From positions 186,001 to 250,000 of the forward strand of contig NZ_JAZDRO010000002.1 of assembly GCF_036330325.1 (NCBI RefSeq): a stretch of 64,000 nucleotides of DNA. Reading direction: 5' to 3'. Below are positions 8,727 to 18,722 of the stretch, in pieces. The stretch is from Hyphobacterium marinum (GTDB lineage: Bacteria > Pseudomonadota > Alphaproteobacteria > Caulobacterales > Maricaulaceae). The position numbers were made by a program, and so were the translations under genes. The notes beneath the pieces were generated by a model. The model was given only the letters and a program-made list of their open reading frames with translations, ran no database searches and was not told the origin of the DNA. Numbering within the stretch: the stretch's first letter is position 1; every line of letters starts with the position of its first letter.

Positions 8727-9146
8727 ATGACTCCTGGAGAAGCGGGGAATCCCAAGCTCCTGTCGGGTGGCAATCCACAGATTCCCAAGGGCGATGGGGA
8801 CGGACCTGTTCAGGCCTATATCGACGCCATGCCGGGCTGGAAACAGGCAATTGGCCGGGCCATTGACCGGATTGTCGAGCGTGAGCTTCCCGACGTGAAA
8901 AAGGCCGTGAAGTGGAATACACCTTTTTACGGGCCAGACGGCACCCATTGGTATTTGAGTGTCCACTGCTTCACGAATTTCGTACGGGTGACCTTCTTCA
9001 ACGGATCACGGCTGAGCCCGCCGCCAGAGAAGACGTCGAAATATCCGGACGTACGCTATTACGACGTGCCGGAAGACGGGCTGGATGAGGACCAATTCGC
9101 CGACTGGGTCCGGCAGGCGTCACACCTTCCGGGCGAAAAACTCTAG
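8727..9146 (+). CDS. DUF1801 domain protein
   Basis: A 139-residue protein of the DUF1801 (YdhG-like) family, recognised from VQAYIDAMPGWKQAIGRAID, VKKAVKWNTPFYGPDG and the following VRVTFFNGS. Members are small cytoplasmic proteins with a frataxin-like fold and no established biochemical role. The ATG at 8727 has GGAGG five bases upstream; ATGs at 8697 and 8724 are alternatives. It stands alone between the cheY and chpT units and has no obvious functional tie to them. Confidence 0.8.
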   Translation: MTPGEAGNPKLLSGGNPQIPKGDGDGPVQAYIDAMPGWKQAIGRAIDRIVERELPDVKKAVKWNTPFYGPDGTHWYLSVHCFTNFVRVTFFNGSRLSPPPEKTSKYPDVRYYDVPEDGLDEDQFADWVRQASHLPGEKL

Positions 9147-9165
9147 CGGCTTATACCCGCGGCTC

Positions 9166-9840
9166 TCAGGCGGCGGCCGCCGCCGGGGCAGCGAGCGCCA
9201 CGAACTCCACCCGGTCTTCAGTAGCCGTTGCCGTAGCACGGCCACCCGCGCCATGGGCGATTAGGCCGGCATAGTAGGGCTGGATGGAGCGGCCATCGAA
9301 CCCGTCTTCCGGCTTAATGCCTTCCAGGGCGGCGGCGTGTTTCGGGTCGATCTTGGCTTTCGGGCCTTCGGCGATGATGCGCAGACGCGACCCGCCGGCA
9401 CTTTCGGTCGCCTCAACCGTGACTGTGCCGCCGCGCGGCGCGGACTCAATACCAAGAATGCAGAGGTTCAGGAGCAAGCGGGCAACGGATTTCTCCAGCG
9501 CCGGGGCGTCGACTTTCCAGACGAGTTCGGGCTTGACCGTGGCGAAGAGACCGGACGCCAGACGCTTGAGTTCCAGGCTGTCGATGACACCAGGGGCCGA
9601 GCCGCCCGCACCAAAGGCGAGCCGGGCGAATTCCAGCTTGGCCTGGGCCTGGCGGGAGCTTTCCCGGACCAGTTCGAGCGCGTCATCGCGCATGTCCGCC
9701 GCATCTTCGTCGTCGAGCACGCTGAGCGCCGCGCCGAGCGCGGCAACAGGGCTGACAAGATCGTGACACAATCTTGCGCAAAGTAGCGCGGCGAGTTGTT
9801 CAGGGGCCATGTCGGCGAAGCGCGTTTCAGTCATGTCCAT
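9166..9840 (-). CDS. chpT: Histidine phosphotransferase ChpT
   Basis: ChpT transfers phosphate from the CckA receiver to CtrA and CpdR. The product has the DHp-like helix ALLCARLCHDLVSPVAALG with the phospho-accepting His26 and a degenerate ATPase-like C-terminal domain (SVARLLLNLCILGIESAPRGG; SIQPYYAGLIAHGAGG) without nucleotide-binding boxes, as expected for ChpT. I start at the ATG at 9840 (MDMTETRF); a TTG 23 codons upstream also keeps the frame but adds sequence unlike the family. One GATTC site lies at 9851-9855. Its neighbour ctrA encodes its downstream partner. Confidence 0.93.
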   Translation of the reverse strand: MDMTETRFADMAPEQLAALLCARLCHDLVSPVAALGAALSVLDDEDAADMRDDALELVRESSRQAQAKLEFARLAFGAGGSAPGVIDSLELKRLASGLFATVKPELVWKVDAPALEKSVARLLLNLCILGIESAPRGGTVTVEATESAGGSRLRIIAEGPKAKIDPKHAAALEGIKPEDGFDGRSIQPYYAGLIAHGAGGRATATATEDRVEFVALAAPAAAAA

Positions 9841-10008
9841 AGCGATATCTGATTCTTTCCCGATTGGCCCTATCGCATCATTCGCCTGGTGCGAGTAAGG
9901 TCTTGGCAACCGTTATCCGTCACGTCATTGTCCCGCGTCGCTTCAGCCGACCGCATGGGGAGGGCGGAAGAAACGGCGCGAAGTTTGCTTATCGCTAGAC
10001 CAACTGCG

Positions 10009-10023
10009 TTAGCCATCCCTTAA
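10009..10023 (+). promoter_or_regulatory. Candidate CtrA box before the M23 peptidase gene
   Basis: TTAG, seven bases, then TTAA gives one mismatch to TTAA-N7-TTAA. It ends 10 bp before the ATG at 10034, so it would overlap the core promoter or leader, a position more compatible with repression or with a nearby start site. It lies between divergent chpT and the M23 gene. Match by eye only. Confidence 0.35.
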
Positions 10024-10033
10024 GGGAAATCAC

Positions 10034-11491
10034 ATGTCCGGATTCGACGTTCGCATTGCAGACGCCGCCCGAACCCGCGGGTTAGCCATTGCCGGCAGCC
10101 TGGCGCTTTCTGTCTTCCTGCTGGCCGGAATTTTCCTCACCCGCGGCGGCGGTTCGGAACCAGATACCGCGATCGAGGCGGTACGCCCCGAGCTTTCTGT
10201 CAGTCTGGCCGATACGATCGGCGCGAATGACGGGCAGATAGGCCGGACTCCGGTCACCAACATTTTCTCTGATGACACGATTTTCGCTGCGGCCTGTATC
10301 GCCTGCCCGGCGTCAGTGGAAAGCGTGGCAGCCACGGTCCCGTCCGGCGGGACACTGGCCGGTGTACTCGGCAATGCCGGGGCCGGAGCTGGCGATGTCA
10401 GCCGAGCCATTGCGTCGCTCGACGGCATTTTTGACGTGCGATATTTGCGCGCCGGGCAAAATCTGACCGTCTATCTCGGCACACCGCGCCTGATTGATAC
10501 CAGGGCTGATGGCCCGCAACTCGAAGGGTTCTCCTTCCGCCCCGACCTCGACCGCTCGATTACGGTCTCCCGCGCCCGTGACGGCAATTACTATGCCCGC
10601 GAGACGGTTGCCGAATTCGACAGCGAAATCGTGCGGGCCGAAGGCGCGATCACGACCAGCCTCTATGTCGACTCCCTGGCCGCCGGGGCCACCGACCGCA
10701 TCGTGGTCGAGCTGGCCGGCATTCTTGCCTACGCGGTAGACTTTCAGCGTTCCATCCGCGCCGGTGACCGGTTCGACGTGGTGTTCGAGCGCTATCTCGA
10801 TGCCGATGGCGAGGTCGTGCGCACCGGCGACATTCTCTATGCGGTCTATGCCGGGCGCGGCGAGCCGCTGGAATATTTCCGCTTTGAGACCGAAGACGGC
10901 CAGGTCGCCTACTACAACAGTGAAGGCGAAAGCGCCCAGCGCCTCCTGATGATGACACCGATCAATGGCGCGCGCCTGTCCTCGCATTTTGGCATGCGCC
11001 GCCACCCGGTCCTGGGGTATTCGCGGAACCACTATGGTACGGACTTCGCTGCGCCGCGCGGTACACCGATCTACGCGGCTGGCTATGGCGTGGTCGAACG
11101 TGCCAACCGTTTCGGCAGCTTCGGCAATTTCATCCGCATCCGTCATTCCAACGGATTTGCGACCCATTATGCGCACCTGAACGGATTTGCCCGTGGCATC
11201 ACGGCCGGTGCCCGCGTCCAGCAGGGCCAGGTGATCGGCTATGTGGGTACGACGGGCCGCTCGACCGGACCGCACCTGCACTATGAAGTCGAGCACAATG
11301 GCACGCGCGTGAACCCGATGTCGCTCGACCTGCCGACCGGGCGCACGCTGGAAGATGACGAGCGCGACGCCTTCTTTGCCGAGCGTGACCGGATCATCGC
11401 CATTCGCGACGGGGCCCGCCCCGCCGCCGAGATCGGCGACGTTCCGCCGGCCCGCATCGTCCAGGCTGGCGAGAGCAGCGGCGCGCAGTAA
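10034..11491 (+). CDS. Membrane-anchored M23 (LytM) endopeptidase
   Basis: A 485-residue peptidoglycan DD-endopeptidase candidate. Residues 16-36 form one transmembrane anchor, residues about 100-300 a LysM/OapA-like and helical region (GTLAGVLGNAGAGAGDVSRAI), and residues 310-430 the LytM domain. The zinc site looks intact: His333 and Asp337 in RNHYGTDF, and His414/His416 in GPHLHYEV; His378/His381 lie in THYAH. Overall order resembles MepM-type enzymes. AAGGGA precedes the ATG. It would cleave stem-peptide crosslinks during growth or division, which fits its position next to the CtrA phosphorelay genes. Confidence 0.92.
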   Translation: MSGFDVRIADAARTRGLAIAGSLALSVFLLAGIFLTRGGGSEPDTAIEAVRPELSVSLADTIGANDGQIGRTPVTNIFSDDTIFAAACIACPASVESVAATVPSGGTLAGVLGNAGAGAGDVSRAIASLDGIFDVRYLRAGQNLTVYLGTPRLIDTRADGPQLEGFSFRPDLDRSITVSRARDGNYYARETVAEFDSEIVRAEGAITTSLYVDSLAAGATDRIVVELAGILAYAVDFQRSIRAGDRFDVVFERYLDADGEVVRTGDILYAVYAGRGEPLEYFRFETEDGQVAYYNSEGESAQRLLMMTPINGARLSSHFGMRRHPVLGYSRNHYGTDFAAPRGTPIYAAGYGVVERANRFGSFGNFIRIRHSNGFATHYAHLNGFARGITAGARVQQGQVIGYVGTTGRSTGPHLHYEVEHNGTRVNPMSLDLPTGRTLEDDERDAFFAERDRIIAIRDGARPAAEIGDVPPARIVQAGESSGAQ

Positions 11492-11515
11492 CGCCCGTCA
11501 AACCAGACATGAAAG

Positions 11516-11548
11516 CGGTCGGGGCGATGCTCCGGCCGTTCTTCATTT
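11516..11548 (+). terminator. Probable terminator of the M23 gene
   Basis: A 10-bp stem (11516-11525 pairing with 11529-11538, two G-U pairs) with a 3-nt loop is followed by TTCTTCATTT. It lies 25 bp after the M23 stop codon and before a convergent gene. Confidence 0.55.
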
Positions 11549-11560
11549 GCCCAGGCCGGT

Positions 11561-12007
11561 TCAAATGCGCGTTGCGCGGTGGAAGCAGTAGGCGGCCGCC
11601 AGCCACCCGGCAGTGAACAGGCCTGTCGCCAGTGCAATGTCCCGCGGCCAGGCGTTGCCATCGGCCCCCCATCCGGCGAGCCAGGCGATCAGACCGATCA
11701 AAGCCTGGACGCCTGCCATGGCCAGAAGCGTCCAGGTCAGACCGCGCGCGTGAAAATGCGAGAGCAGCGCGCCCAGTGCACCGACCCCATAGACGCCGAG
11801 GAACAGGGCGTTCGCGTCATTGGCCTCGCTGCCGATGATCCCGACCGCACCATTGACCCAGAACAGGGCGATTGCGGTCAGGCCGGCAATGGCCAGTCCC
11901 GCCCTGTGCCACGCGGACCGGACCAGCACGACGACCGTCAGGGCTCCGCCTGACACAACGAGCAGGACAAGGCCGGCGACGAGAAAATCAAGGGACGTCC
12001 AGTTCAT
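11561..12007 (-). CDS. Four-helix integral membrane protein, unknown family
   Basis: A 148-residue hydrophobic protein with about four transmembrane segments (LDFLVAGLVLLVVSGGALTV, AIAGLTAIALFWVNGAVGII, VYGVGALGALLSHF, LAMAGVQALIGLIAWLAGW). A longer open frame exists upstream, but the ATG at 12007 has GGGAG seven bases before it and begins at the membrane domain. I do not recognise the family. Its first 36 codons are duplicated almost perfectly 2.46 kb away at 14358-14468, so this copy is the intact one of a duplicated 5' end. Confidence 0.7.
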   Translation of the reverse strand: MNWTSLDFLVAGLVLLVVSGGALTVVVLVRSAWHRAGLAIAGLTAIALFWVNGAVGIIGSEANDANALFLGVYGVGALGALLSHFHARGLTWTLLAMAGVQALIGLIAWLAGWGADGNAWPRDIALATGLFTAGWLAAAYCFHRATRI

Positions 12008-12008
12008 C
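11898..12008. repeat. 111-bp direct repeat, copy A
   Basis: Bases 11898-12008 match 14358-14468 at 110 of 111 positions, in the same orientation and exactly 2460 bp apart; the only difference is A at 11935 against G at 14395. The repeat covers the ATG and first 36 codons of the membrane-protein gene. Sequence on both sides of the two copies is unrelated, so the boundaries are sharp. Confidence 0.95.
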
Positions 12009-12218
12009 CCGGTTCTCCCTGAGTTGTCCCGAAGAGGACATGTCTTCCAACCGATATCAACCGTCGGGTTGAATGACTGGGTAGCGAGAGTCTGGGGAAA
12101 GTCCGGCCAATGTGCAATCGGCGGTATCGGTTCGGCCGATGTCCGCGCCAGTACCGCGTGGGCTAGCTCCGGCGCATATCGCTCGGGCCGCTGATCTGGA
12201 GAATTCACCTTCCTCGCA

Positions 12219-12233
12219 GATTCGACTCGACTC
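12219..12233. promoter_or_regulatory. Three contiguous GANTC sites
   Basis: GATTC, GACTC and GACTC follow one another with no spacer at 12219-12223, 12224-12228 and 12229-12233, ending at the first base before the TetR operator. If CcrM is present all three would be methylated on both strands and become hemimethylated together after replication. Whether this affects the tetR promoter is unknown. Confidence 0.75.
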
Positions 12234-12253
12234 CATACCAACTGGTTGGTATG
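12234..12253. promoter_or_regulatory. TetR-type operator palindrome
   Basis: CATACCAAC-TG-GTTGGTATG is a 20-bp inverted repeat with perfect 9-bp arms, ending 22 bp before the tetR ATG. Symmetric sites of this size at this position are typical operators for TetR dimers and imply autoregulation of the operon. Confidence 0.85.
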
Positions 12254-12275
12254 TTTTGCTTCCTAAGGAGTTCCC

Positions 12276-12923
12276 ATGTCCAAACCCCCGATGAAGGCAA
12301 CTGCCAGAACAAAGCTGCTGGAGGCTGCGCTGACCGTCATTCGGACGAAGGGCTTCTCGGCGACCACGGTCGATGATCTGTGCGCGGCAGCCGGTGTCAC
12401 CAAGGGGGCCTTCTTCCACCACTTCCAGAGCAAGGACGCGCTGGGCGTTGCTGCAGCGGAATACTGGTCAGAGATGACCGGCACGCTTTTCGCCGGCGCG
12501 CCCTATCACGCGCCTGAGGATCCGCTGGATCGCCTGCTGGCCTATCTCGCATTCCGCAAGGAGCTTCTGGCAGGCGATCTGCCAGAATTCACCTGCCTGG
12601 TCGGCACCATGGTCCAGGAAACCTATGACACGGCCCCTGCCATCCGCGACGCCTGCGCGCGCAGCATTACCGGTCACGCCGAAACGCTTGAAGCCGATAT
12701 CGAGGCGGCGATCCGCGCGCGGGGCCTGACGCCCACCTGGAGCGCCAAATCGCTGGCTCTGCATACCCAGGCCGTCATCCAGGGGGCTTTCATCCTGGCC
12801 AAGTCCGGGGGCGGTGCGCAGATCGCAGCGGACACGATCGATCACCTCATCCGTTATGTGAAATTGCTGTTCGGACTGGCTGACGCCTCGGCCCCTGCCA
12901 CGGCGCGGGTAGGCCCGGCATGA
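12276..12923 (+). CDS. TetR/AcrR family transcriptional regulator
   Basis: A 215-residue regulator with the TetR N-terminal helix-turn-helix (LLEAALTVIRTKGFSATTVD, AGVTKGAFFHHFQSKDAL) at residues about 12-58 and a divergent ligand-binding C-terminal domain. TAAGGAG precedes the ATG. The palindrome at 12234-12253 is its likely operator. It heads an operon with two VOC-fold proteins and a DUF1428 protein, which are therefore its likely targets. The inducer cannot be read from sequence. Confidence 0.92.
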   Translation: MSKPPMKATARTKLLEAALTVIRTKGFSATTVDDLCAAAGVTKGAFFHHFQSKDALGVAAAEYWSEMTGTLFAGAPYHAPEDPLDRLLAYLAFRKELLAGDLPEFTCLVGTMVQETYDTAPAIRDACARSITGHAETLEADIEAAIRARGLTPTWSAKSLALHTQAVIQGAFILAKSGGGAQIAADTIDHLIRYVKLLFGLADASAPATARVGPA

Positions 12924-13025
12924 GAACAATTCAGATTATCGCTGAGACACCCACCTGCCACGGACCCGATGTCCCGAACCGGCTCCGGTAACCCCATTCA
13001 TTATGCAACGGGAAAGACAATTCAC

Positions 13026-13457
13026 ATGGAACCGACGATCTACCTCTTCTTCAATGGCAATTGCCTGGAAGCGATGACGCACTACGCCGACATTCTTGGC
13101 GGCTCGATCAATGGCGTCTTCCGCAACGCCGATGTGCCGGACCCCGAGAGCCGCATGCCCGGCGGTGACGACCTGATCATGAACATGGCGATGTCCCTGG
13201 GGCACGCCACTGTCATGGCCTCGGACAATTCAAGCGACATGTACGACAAGCCCCAAGGTTTCCGTATCTCGATAGCGGCGGCCTCACGCGAGGATTTCGA
13301 CCGAATCTACTCGGCCCTCGCTGGCGACGCACAAGCCGTCGAGATGGAACCGGGTGAAACCTTCTGGGCAGAGCGTTTTGCCATGTTCACCGACAGATAC
13401 GGCACGCCGTGGATGCTCAATTTCGAAGGCAACAGGGCACAAGGAACGCCCGCATGA
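13026..13457 (+). CDS. PhnB-like VOC-fold protein 1
   Basis: A 143-residue glyoxalase/VOC-fold protein of the PhnB / 3-demethylubiquinone-9 methyltransferase-like group: PTIYLFFNGNCLEAMTHYAD at the N terminus and ERFAMFTDRYGTPWMLNFEG at the C terminus are diagnostic. Members are cytoplasmic, often metal-dependent, but most have no assigned reaction. The ATG at 13026 (GGGAAAGA upstream) is preferred over a longer frame from 12969. Its stop overlaps the start of the second VOC gene by 4 bp (ATGA), so the two are translationally coupled and may pair. Confidence 0.85.
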   Translation: MEPTIYLFFNGNCLEAMTHYADILGGSINGVFRNADVPDPESRMPGGDDLIMNMAMSLGHATVMASDNSSDMYDKPQGFRISIAAASREDFDRIYSALAGDAQAVEMEPGETFWAERFAMFTDRYGTPWMLNFEGNRAQGTPA

Positions 13458-13939
13458 CCGAACTGATCACCTGCCTATGGTTCGACCACGGCGAGGCCAG
13501 CAAAGCGGCCGAATTCTATGCGGCGACTTTTCCGGACAGCCATGTCGGACGCGTGAACACGGCACCTGGCGATTTTCCAGGCGGCCAGGAAGGCACCGAA
13601 CTGACGGTCGAGTTCACCGTGCTTGGCCGGAAATTTCTCGGCCTGAATGGTGGTCCTGTCTTCACCCCGAATGAGGCGGTCAGCTTCGTCGCAATCACCG
13701 AAAGCCAGGAAGAAACAGACCGCTACTGGAATGCGATCATCAACAATGGCGGCGAAGCCAGTGCCTGCGGCTGGTGCAAGGACCGCTGGGGCTTTTCCTG
13801 GCAGATCACGCCGCGGCGGTTGCTGGAGCTGACGACAAGCTCCGACAAGACAACGGCGAAGCGGGCCTTCGACGCCATGATGACCATGACGAAAATCGAC
13901 ATTTCCGCGCTGGATGCCGCCGTGGCGGGCGCAAACTGA
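13454..13939 (+). CDS. PhnB-like VOC-fold protein 2
   Basis: A second PhnB-type VOC protein, 161 residues, with TELITCLWFDHGEASKAAEF at the N terminus, FLGLNGGPVFTPNEAVSFV in the middle and CGWCKDRWGFSWQITP near the C terminus. It is clearly a diverged relative of the upstream gene product. It starts at the ATG overlapping the previous stop. Two CxxC-like cysteines at CGWC are unusual for the family and could be redox-active or bind metal. Function unknown; the operon suggests response to a small organic or electrophilic compound. Confidence 0.87.
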   Translation: MTELITCLWFDHGEASKAAEFYAATFPDSHVGRVNTAPGDFPGGQEGTELTVEFTVLGRKFLGLNGGPVFTPNEAVSFVAITESQEETDRYWNAIINNGGEASACGWCKDRWGFSWQITPRRLLELTTSSDKTTAKRAFDAMMTMTKIDISALDAAVAGAN

Positions 13940-13951
13940 AGGAGACCTGAC

Positions 13952-14356
13952 ATGAGTTATATCGACGGCTTTGTGATCGCCGTACCGACGGCCAACAAGC
14001 AGAAATTCATCGACCATGCCAAGCTCGGCGACAGCGTGTTTACCGATCTGGGTGCACTGCGCGTCGTTGAATGCTGGGGTGATGATGTGCCGGACGGCAC
14101 GATCACCGATTTCCGGAAGGCCGTTAAGGCTGAGGATGGCGAGAGCGTTGTCTTTTCCTGGATCGAGTGGCCCGACAAGGCGACACGCGATGCCGGCATG
14201 TCAAAAATGATGGGATGGATGAATGATCCGGAAAAAACCGACCCGCGCATGGATCCCGAGAAGAACCCCATGCCGTTTGACGGCAAGCGGCTGATCTTTG
14301 GCGGCTTTGCGCCGATTGTCGCTCTGCGGGGCGATGGCACTGTGAAGGACATCTAA
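13952..14356 (+). CDS. DUF1428 family protein
   Basis: A 134-residue protein of the DUF1428 family (YbaA-like, dimeric alpha/beta barrel), recognised from MSYIDGFVIAVPT, VECWGDDVPDGTITDFRKAV and FSWIEWPDKATRDAG. AAGGAG lies seven bases before the ATG. The last gene of the tetR operon; the duplicated 111-bp block begins one base after its stop region. No biochemical role is established for the family. Confidence 0.88.
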   Translation: MSYIDGFVIAVPTANKQKFIDHAKLGDSVFTDLGALRVVECWGDDVPDGTITDFRKAVKAEDGESVVFSWIEWPDKATRDAGMSKMMGWMNDPEKTDPRMDPEKNPMPFDGKRLIFGGFAPIVALRGDGTVKDI

Positions 14357-14357
14357 A

Positions 14358-14468
14358 CCCGCCCTGTGCCACGCGGACCGGACCGGCACGACGACCGTCA
14401 GGGCTCCGCCTGACACAACGAGCAGGACAAGGCCGGCGACGAGAAAATCAAGGGACGTCCAGTTCATC
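14358..14468 (-). pseudogene. Truncated copy of the membrane-protein gene (repeat copy B)
   Basis: This is copy B of the 111-bp repeat. On the minus strand it encodes the first 36 residues of the membrane protein at 11561-12007 with one change (Leu to Pro), then runs into antisense sequence of the DUF1428 gene and loses the remaining three membrane segments. A good ribosome-binding site (GGAGAG) still precedes the ATG, so this flank may be the original upstream region of the gene. Confidence 0.85.
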
Positions 14469-14721
14469 AGTTTCTCTCCAACCGTGAGTCCAACCCCGTC
14501 GGCACACCCGGCAATCCTCGCCTCCGGTCGGCTTGACTCCCTGTCATCGCGCGCTTACACGCCCGCCAAGGTCAGAAGGCACCTGCCGTTCGCACGGGTC
14601 ACTCCGATGGTGAAGTCTTCGAGTTGAATCCCTGTTTCGGTTTCCTTTCCGGAGACATCCCGAAACGAAGGCAATGCGAACCCCTTTGTCTCACGCGGGA
14701 TGTCCGTGGAAAGAGACTGAC
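14469..14721. other. Intergenic region without a gene
   Basis: No coding frame with start, ribosome-binding site and family match is visible in these 253 bp. They hold three scattered GANTC sites (14486-14490, 14535-14539, 14626-14630) and presumably the promoter of the gene at 14722. Confidence 0.5.
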
Positions 14722-15168
14722 ATGACGACGACCTCTCCCCTTCCCTCGCTGGAAGCGCTCAAGGCTCAGGCCCGCAATCTGCGCGCCTCGCTGGAGCAAG
14801 AAGGCAATTTCATCAAGCATGGTGAAGCGCTGGAATTCATTGCCGCGCAATATGGCTATCGCAACTGGAACACGCTTCACGCCGCGCTCGGCAACACGCC
14901 GCGCGGCGAACTGGCGGTCAGCTCGCGGATTAGCGGAGCCTATCTGGGCCAGCCCTTCACCGGCACGATCCTGTCCCTGTCCTCCCTGGATGGCGGCACG
15001 CACTATCGCGTTGTGCTCGACCTCGACGAAGCGGTGGATGTAGTGCGGTTCGACAGTTTTTCGGCCTTCCGGAAGCGGATCACCGGAACCGTCAGCCGCG
15101 ACGGGCTTTCGCCCGCGCGGACGTCGGACGGTACGCCGCACCTCGTTCTCGAGGTTTCGGATCGGTGA
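14722..15168 (+). CDS. Glyoxalase-superfamily small protein
   Basis: A 148-residue protein whose N-terminal half (LEALKAQARNLRASLEQEGN, HGEALEFIAAQYGYRNWNTLHA) matches the short helical module annotated as a glyoxalase-related domain in many proteobacteria. The C-terminal half is a beta-rich unknown region (FTGTILSLSSLDGGTHYRVV). The role is unknown. I chose the ATG at 14722 after AAAGAGA rather than a longer frame from 14674. Confidence 0.7.
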   Translation: MTTTSPLPSLEALKAQARNLRASLEQEGNFIKHGEALEFIAAQYGYRNWNTLHAALGNTPRGELAVSSRISGAYLGQPFTGTILSLSSLDGGTHYRVVLDLDEAVDVVRFDSFSAFRKRITGTVSRDGLSPARTSDGTPHLVLEVSDR

Positions 15169-15193
15169 TAGTCACCGATGGTGTATGACTACC

Positions 15194-15223
15194 GGGGCGG
15201 GCGGCCATTTGGCTGCCCGCCCC
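15194..15223. terminator. Strong hairpin between convergent genes
   Basis: A 13-bp stem (GGGGCGGGC pairing with GCCCGCCCC plus an inner GCC/GGC) with an ATTT loop lies between the stop codons of the 14722 gene and clpB. No U-tract follows on either strand, so it is a bidirectional terminator candidate or an mRNA 3'-end stabiliser. Confidence 0.6.
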
Positions 15224-15257
15224 GACCAGTTCGATCTGACTGTGGCCACCGGCCGGA

Positions 15258-17870
<2,613 letters not shown>

Positions 17871-17952
17871 CGTTTCCAATCCCCTGGATCAGCAGCGAGA
17901 TCATGCCCGGACAAGTCTTATGCAAGCCCCTGTCCGGTCCGTTTCACGATGG

Positions 17953-17981
17953 AGATAGGTGTGGCCGATAGGTCACACAAG
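17953..17981 (-). promoter_or_regulatory. Candidate sigma-32 promoter of clpB
   Basis: On the minus strand CTTGTG, 17 bases, then CTATCT resembles the alphaproteobacterial RpoH consensus (CTTG-N17/18-CYTATNT). clpB is a sigma-32 gene in most proteobacteria. The match was made by eye and the -35 is imperfect. Confidence 0.35.
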
Positions 17982-18011
17982 TCTGTGAGGCGGGAAATTT
18001 CTGCTTGTCCG

Positions 18012-18722
18012 TCAGGCGGCTTCGCCCGGCTTGGAATCCGCCGCGTCGCTGGCGTCATCCAGGGCCTTCTGCGCAGCCCCGTCATCGGCCGATTTCGGCT
18101 TGCGGCCCCGGCGCGCCTTCGGCTTGGGCTGATCCTCGCCCATTTCTGTGGGCTGGGCGGTGTCAGGCTGTTCGCCTTCCGGATTCACGACTTCCAGCGG
18201 ATCACGCTCGGGACGCGACTGGCGGCGCTGGCGGCGCTGCGGCCGCTCTTGCTCGTCAGCGGTCTCATCCCCGTTGCGCTTGCGTCCGCGGCCCGATGTC
18301 TCGAGGGTGTTGTCACCCTCATTGTCGTCGTCGCGCACCGACTCATTGCGATTGCGGCCGCGATTGTCGTTGCGATTGCCGTCATGGCGGTTGCGGCCAC
18401 GGTTGTCATTGCGATTATCACCGCGCGCATCGTTGTCGCGATCACTCGAATTGTCGTCGGAATCGTCGTCGTTCGAATTGTCACGGCGCTGCGGCTGGGT
18501 GGCCTGAAGGATGCGGAAATAGTGTTCAGCATGCTGTTGCAGGTTTTCCGCCCGAACACGGTCGCCCGAAGACGTCGCATCGCGCGCCAGCTGCATGTAT
18601 TTCTCGTAGATCGTCGCGGCATTGCCGCGGATCTTCACTTCCGGACCGTTGCTCTCGAACGACCGGTTACCCTGATTTCCGCCACCAGGTTTGCCCCGGC
18701 CCCGTCCACGTTGACGCTTCAT
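18012..18722 (-). CDS. DUF4167 protein with Arg/Asn-rich disordered tail
   Basis: A 236-residue protein with a conserved alphaproteobacterial N-terminal domain (MKRQRGRGRGKP, RGNAATIYEKYMQLARDATS, HAEHYFRILQA) identified as DUF4167. From about residue 80 it is low-complexity: Asp/Asn/Arg repeats including two copies of NRNDNRGRNR, then Lys/Arg-rich and acidic stretches. The composition suggests an RNA-associated, intrinsically disordered protein. A 40-codon longer frame lacks family similarity. The gene is alone, downstream of prmC on the same strand with 220 bp between. Confidence 0.88.
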   Translation of the reverse strand: MKRQRGRGRGKPGGGNQGNRSFESNGPEVKIRGNAATIYEKYMQLARDATSSGDRVRAENLQQHAEHYFRILQATQPQRRDNSNDDDSDDNSSDRDNDARGDNRNDNRGRNRHDGNRNDNRGRNRNESVRDDDNEGDNTLETSGRGRKRNGDETADEQERPQRRQRRQSRPERDPLEVVNPEGEQPDTAQPTEMGEDQPKPKARRGRKPKSADDGAAQKALDDASDAADSKPGEAA

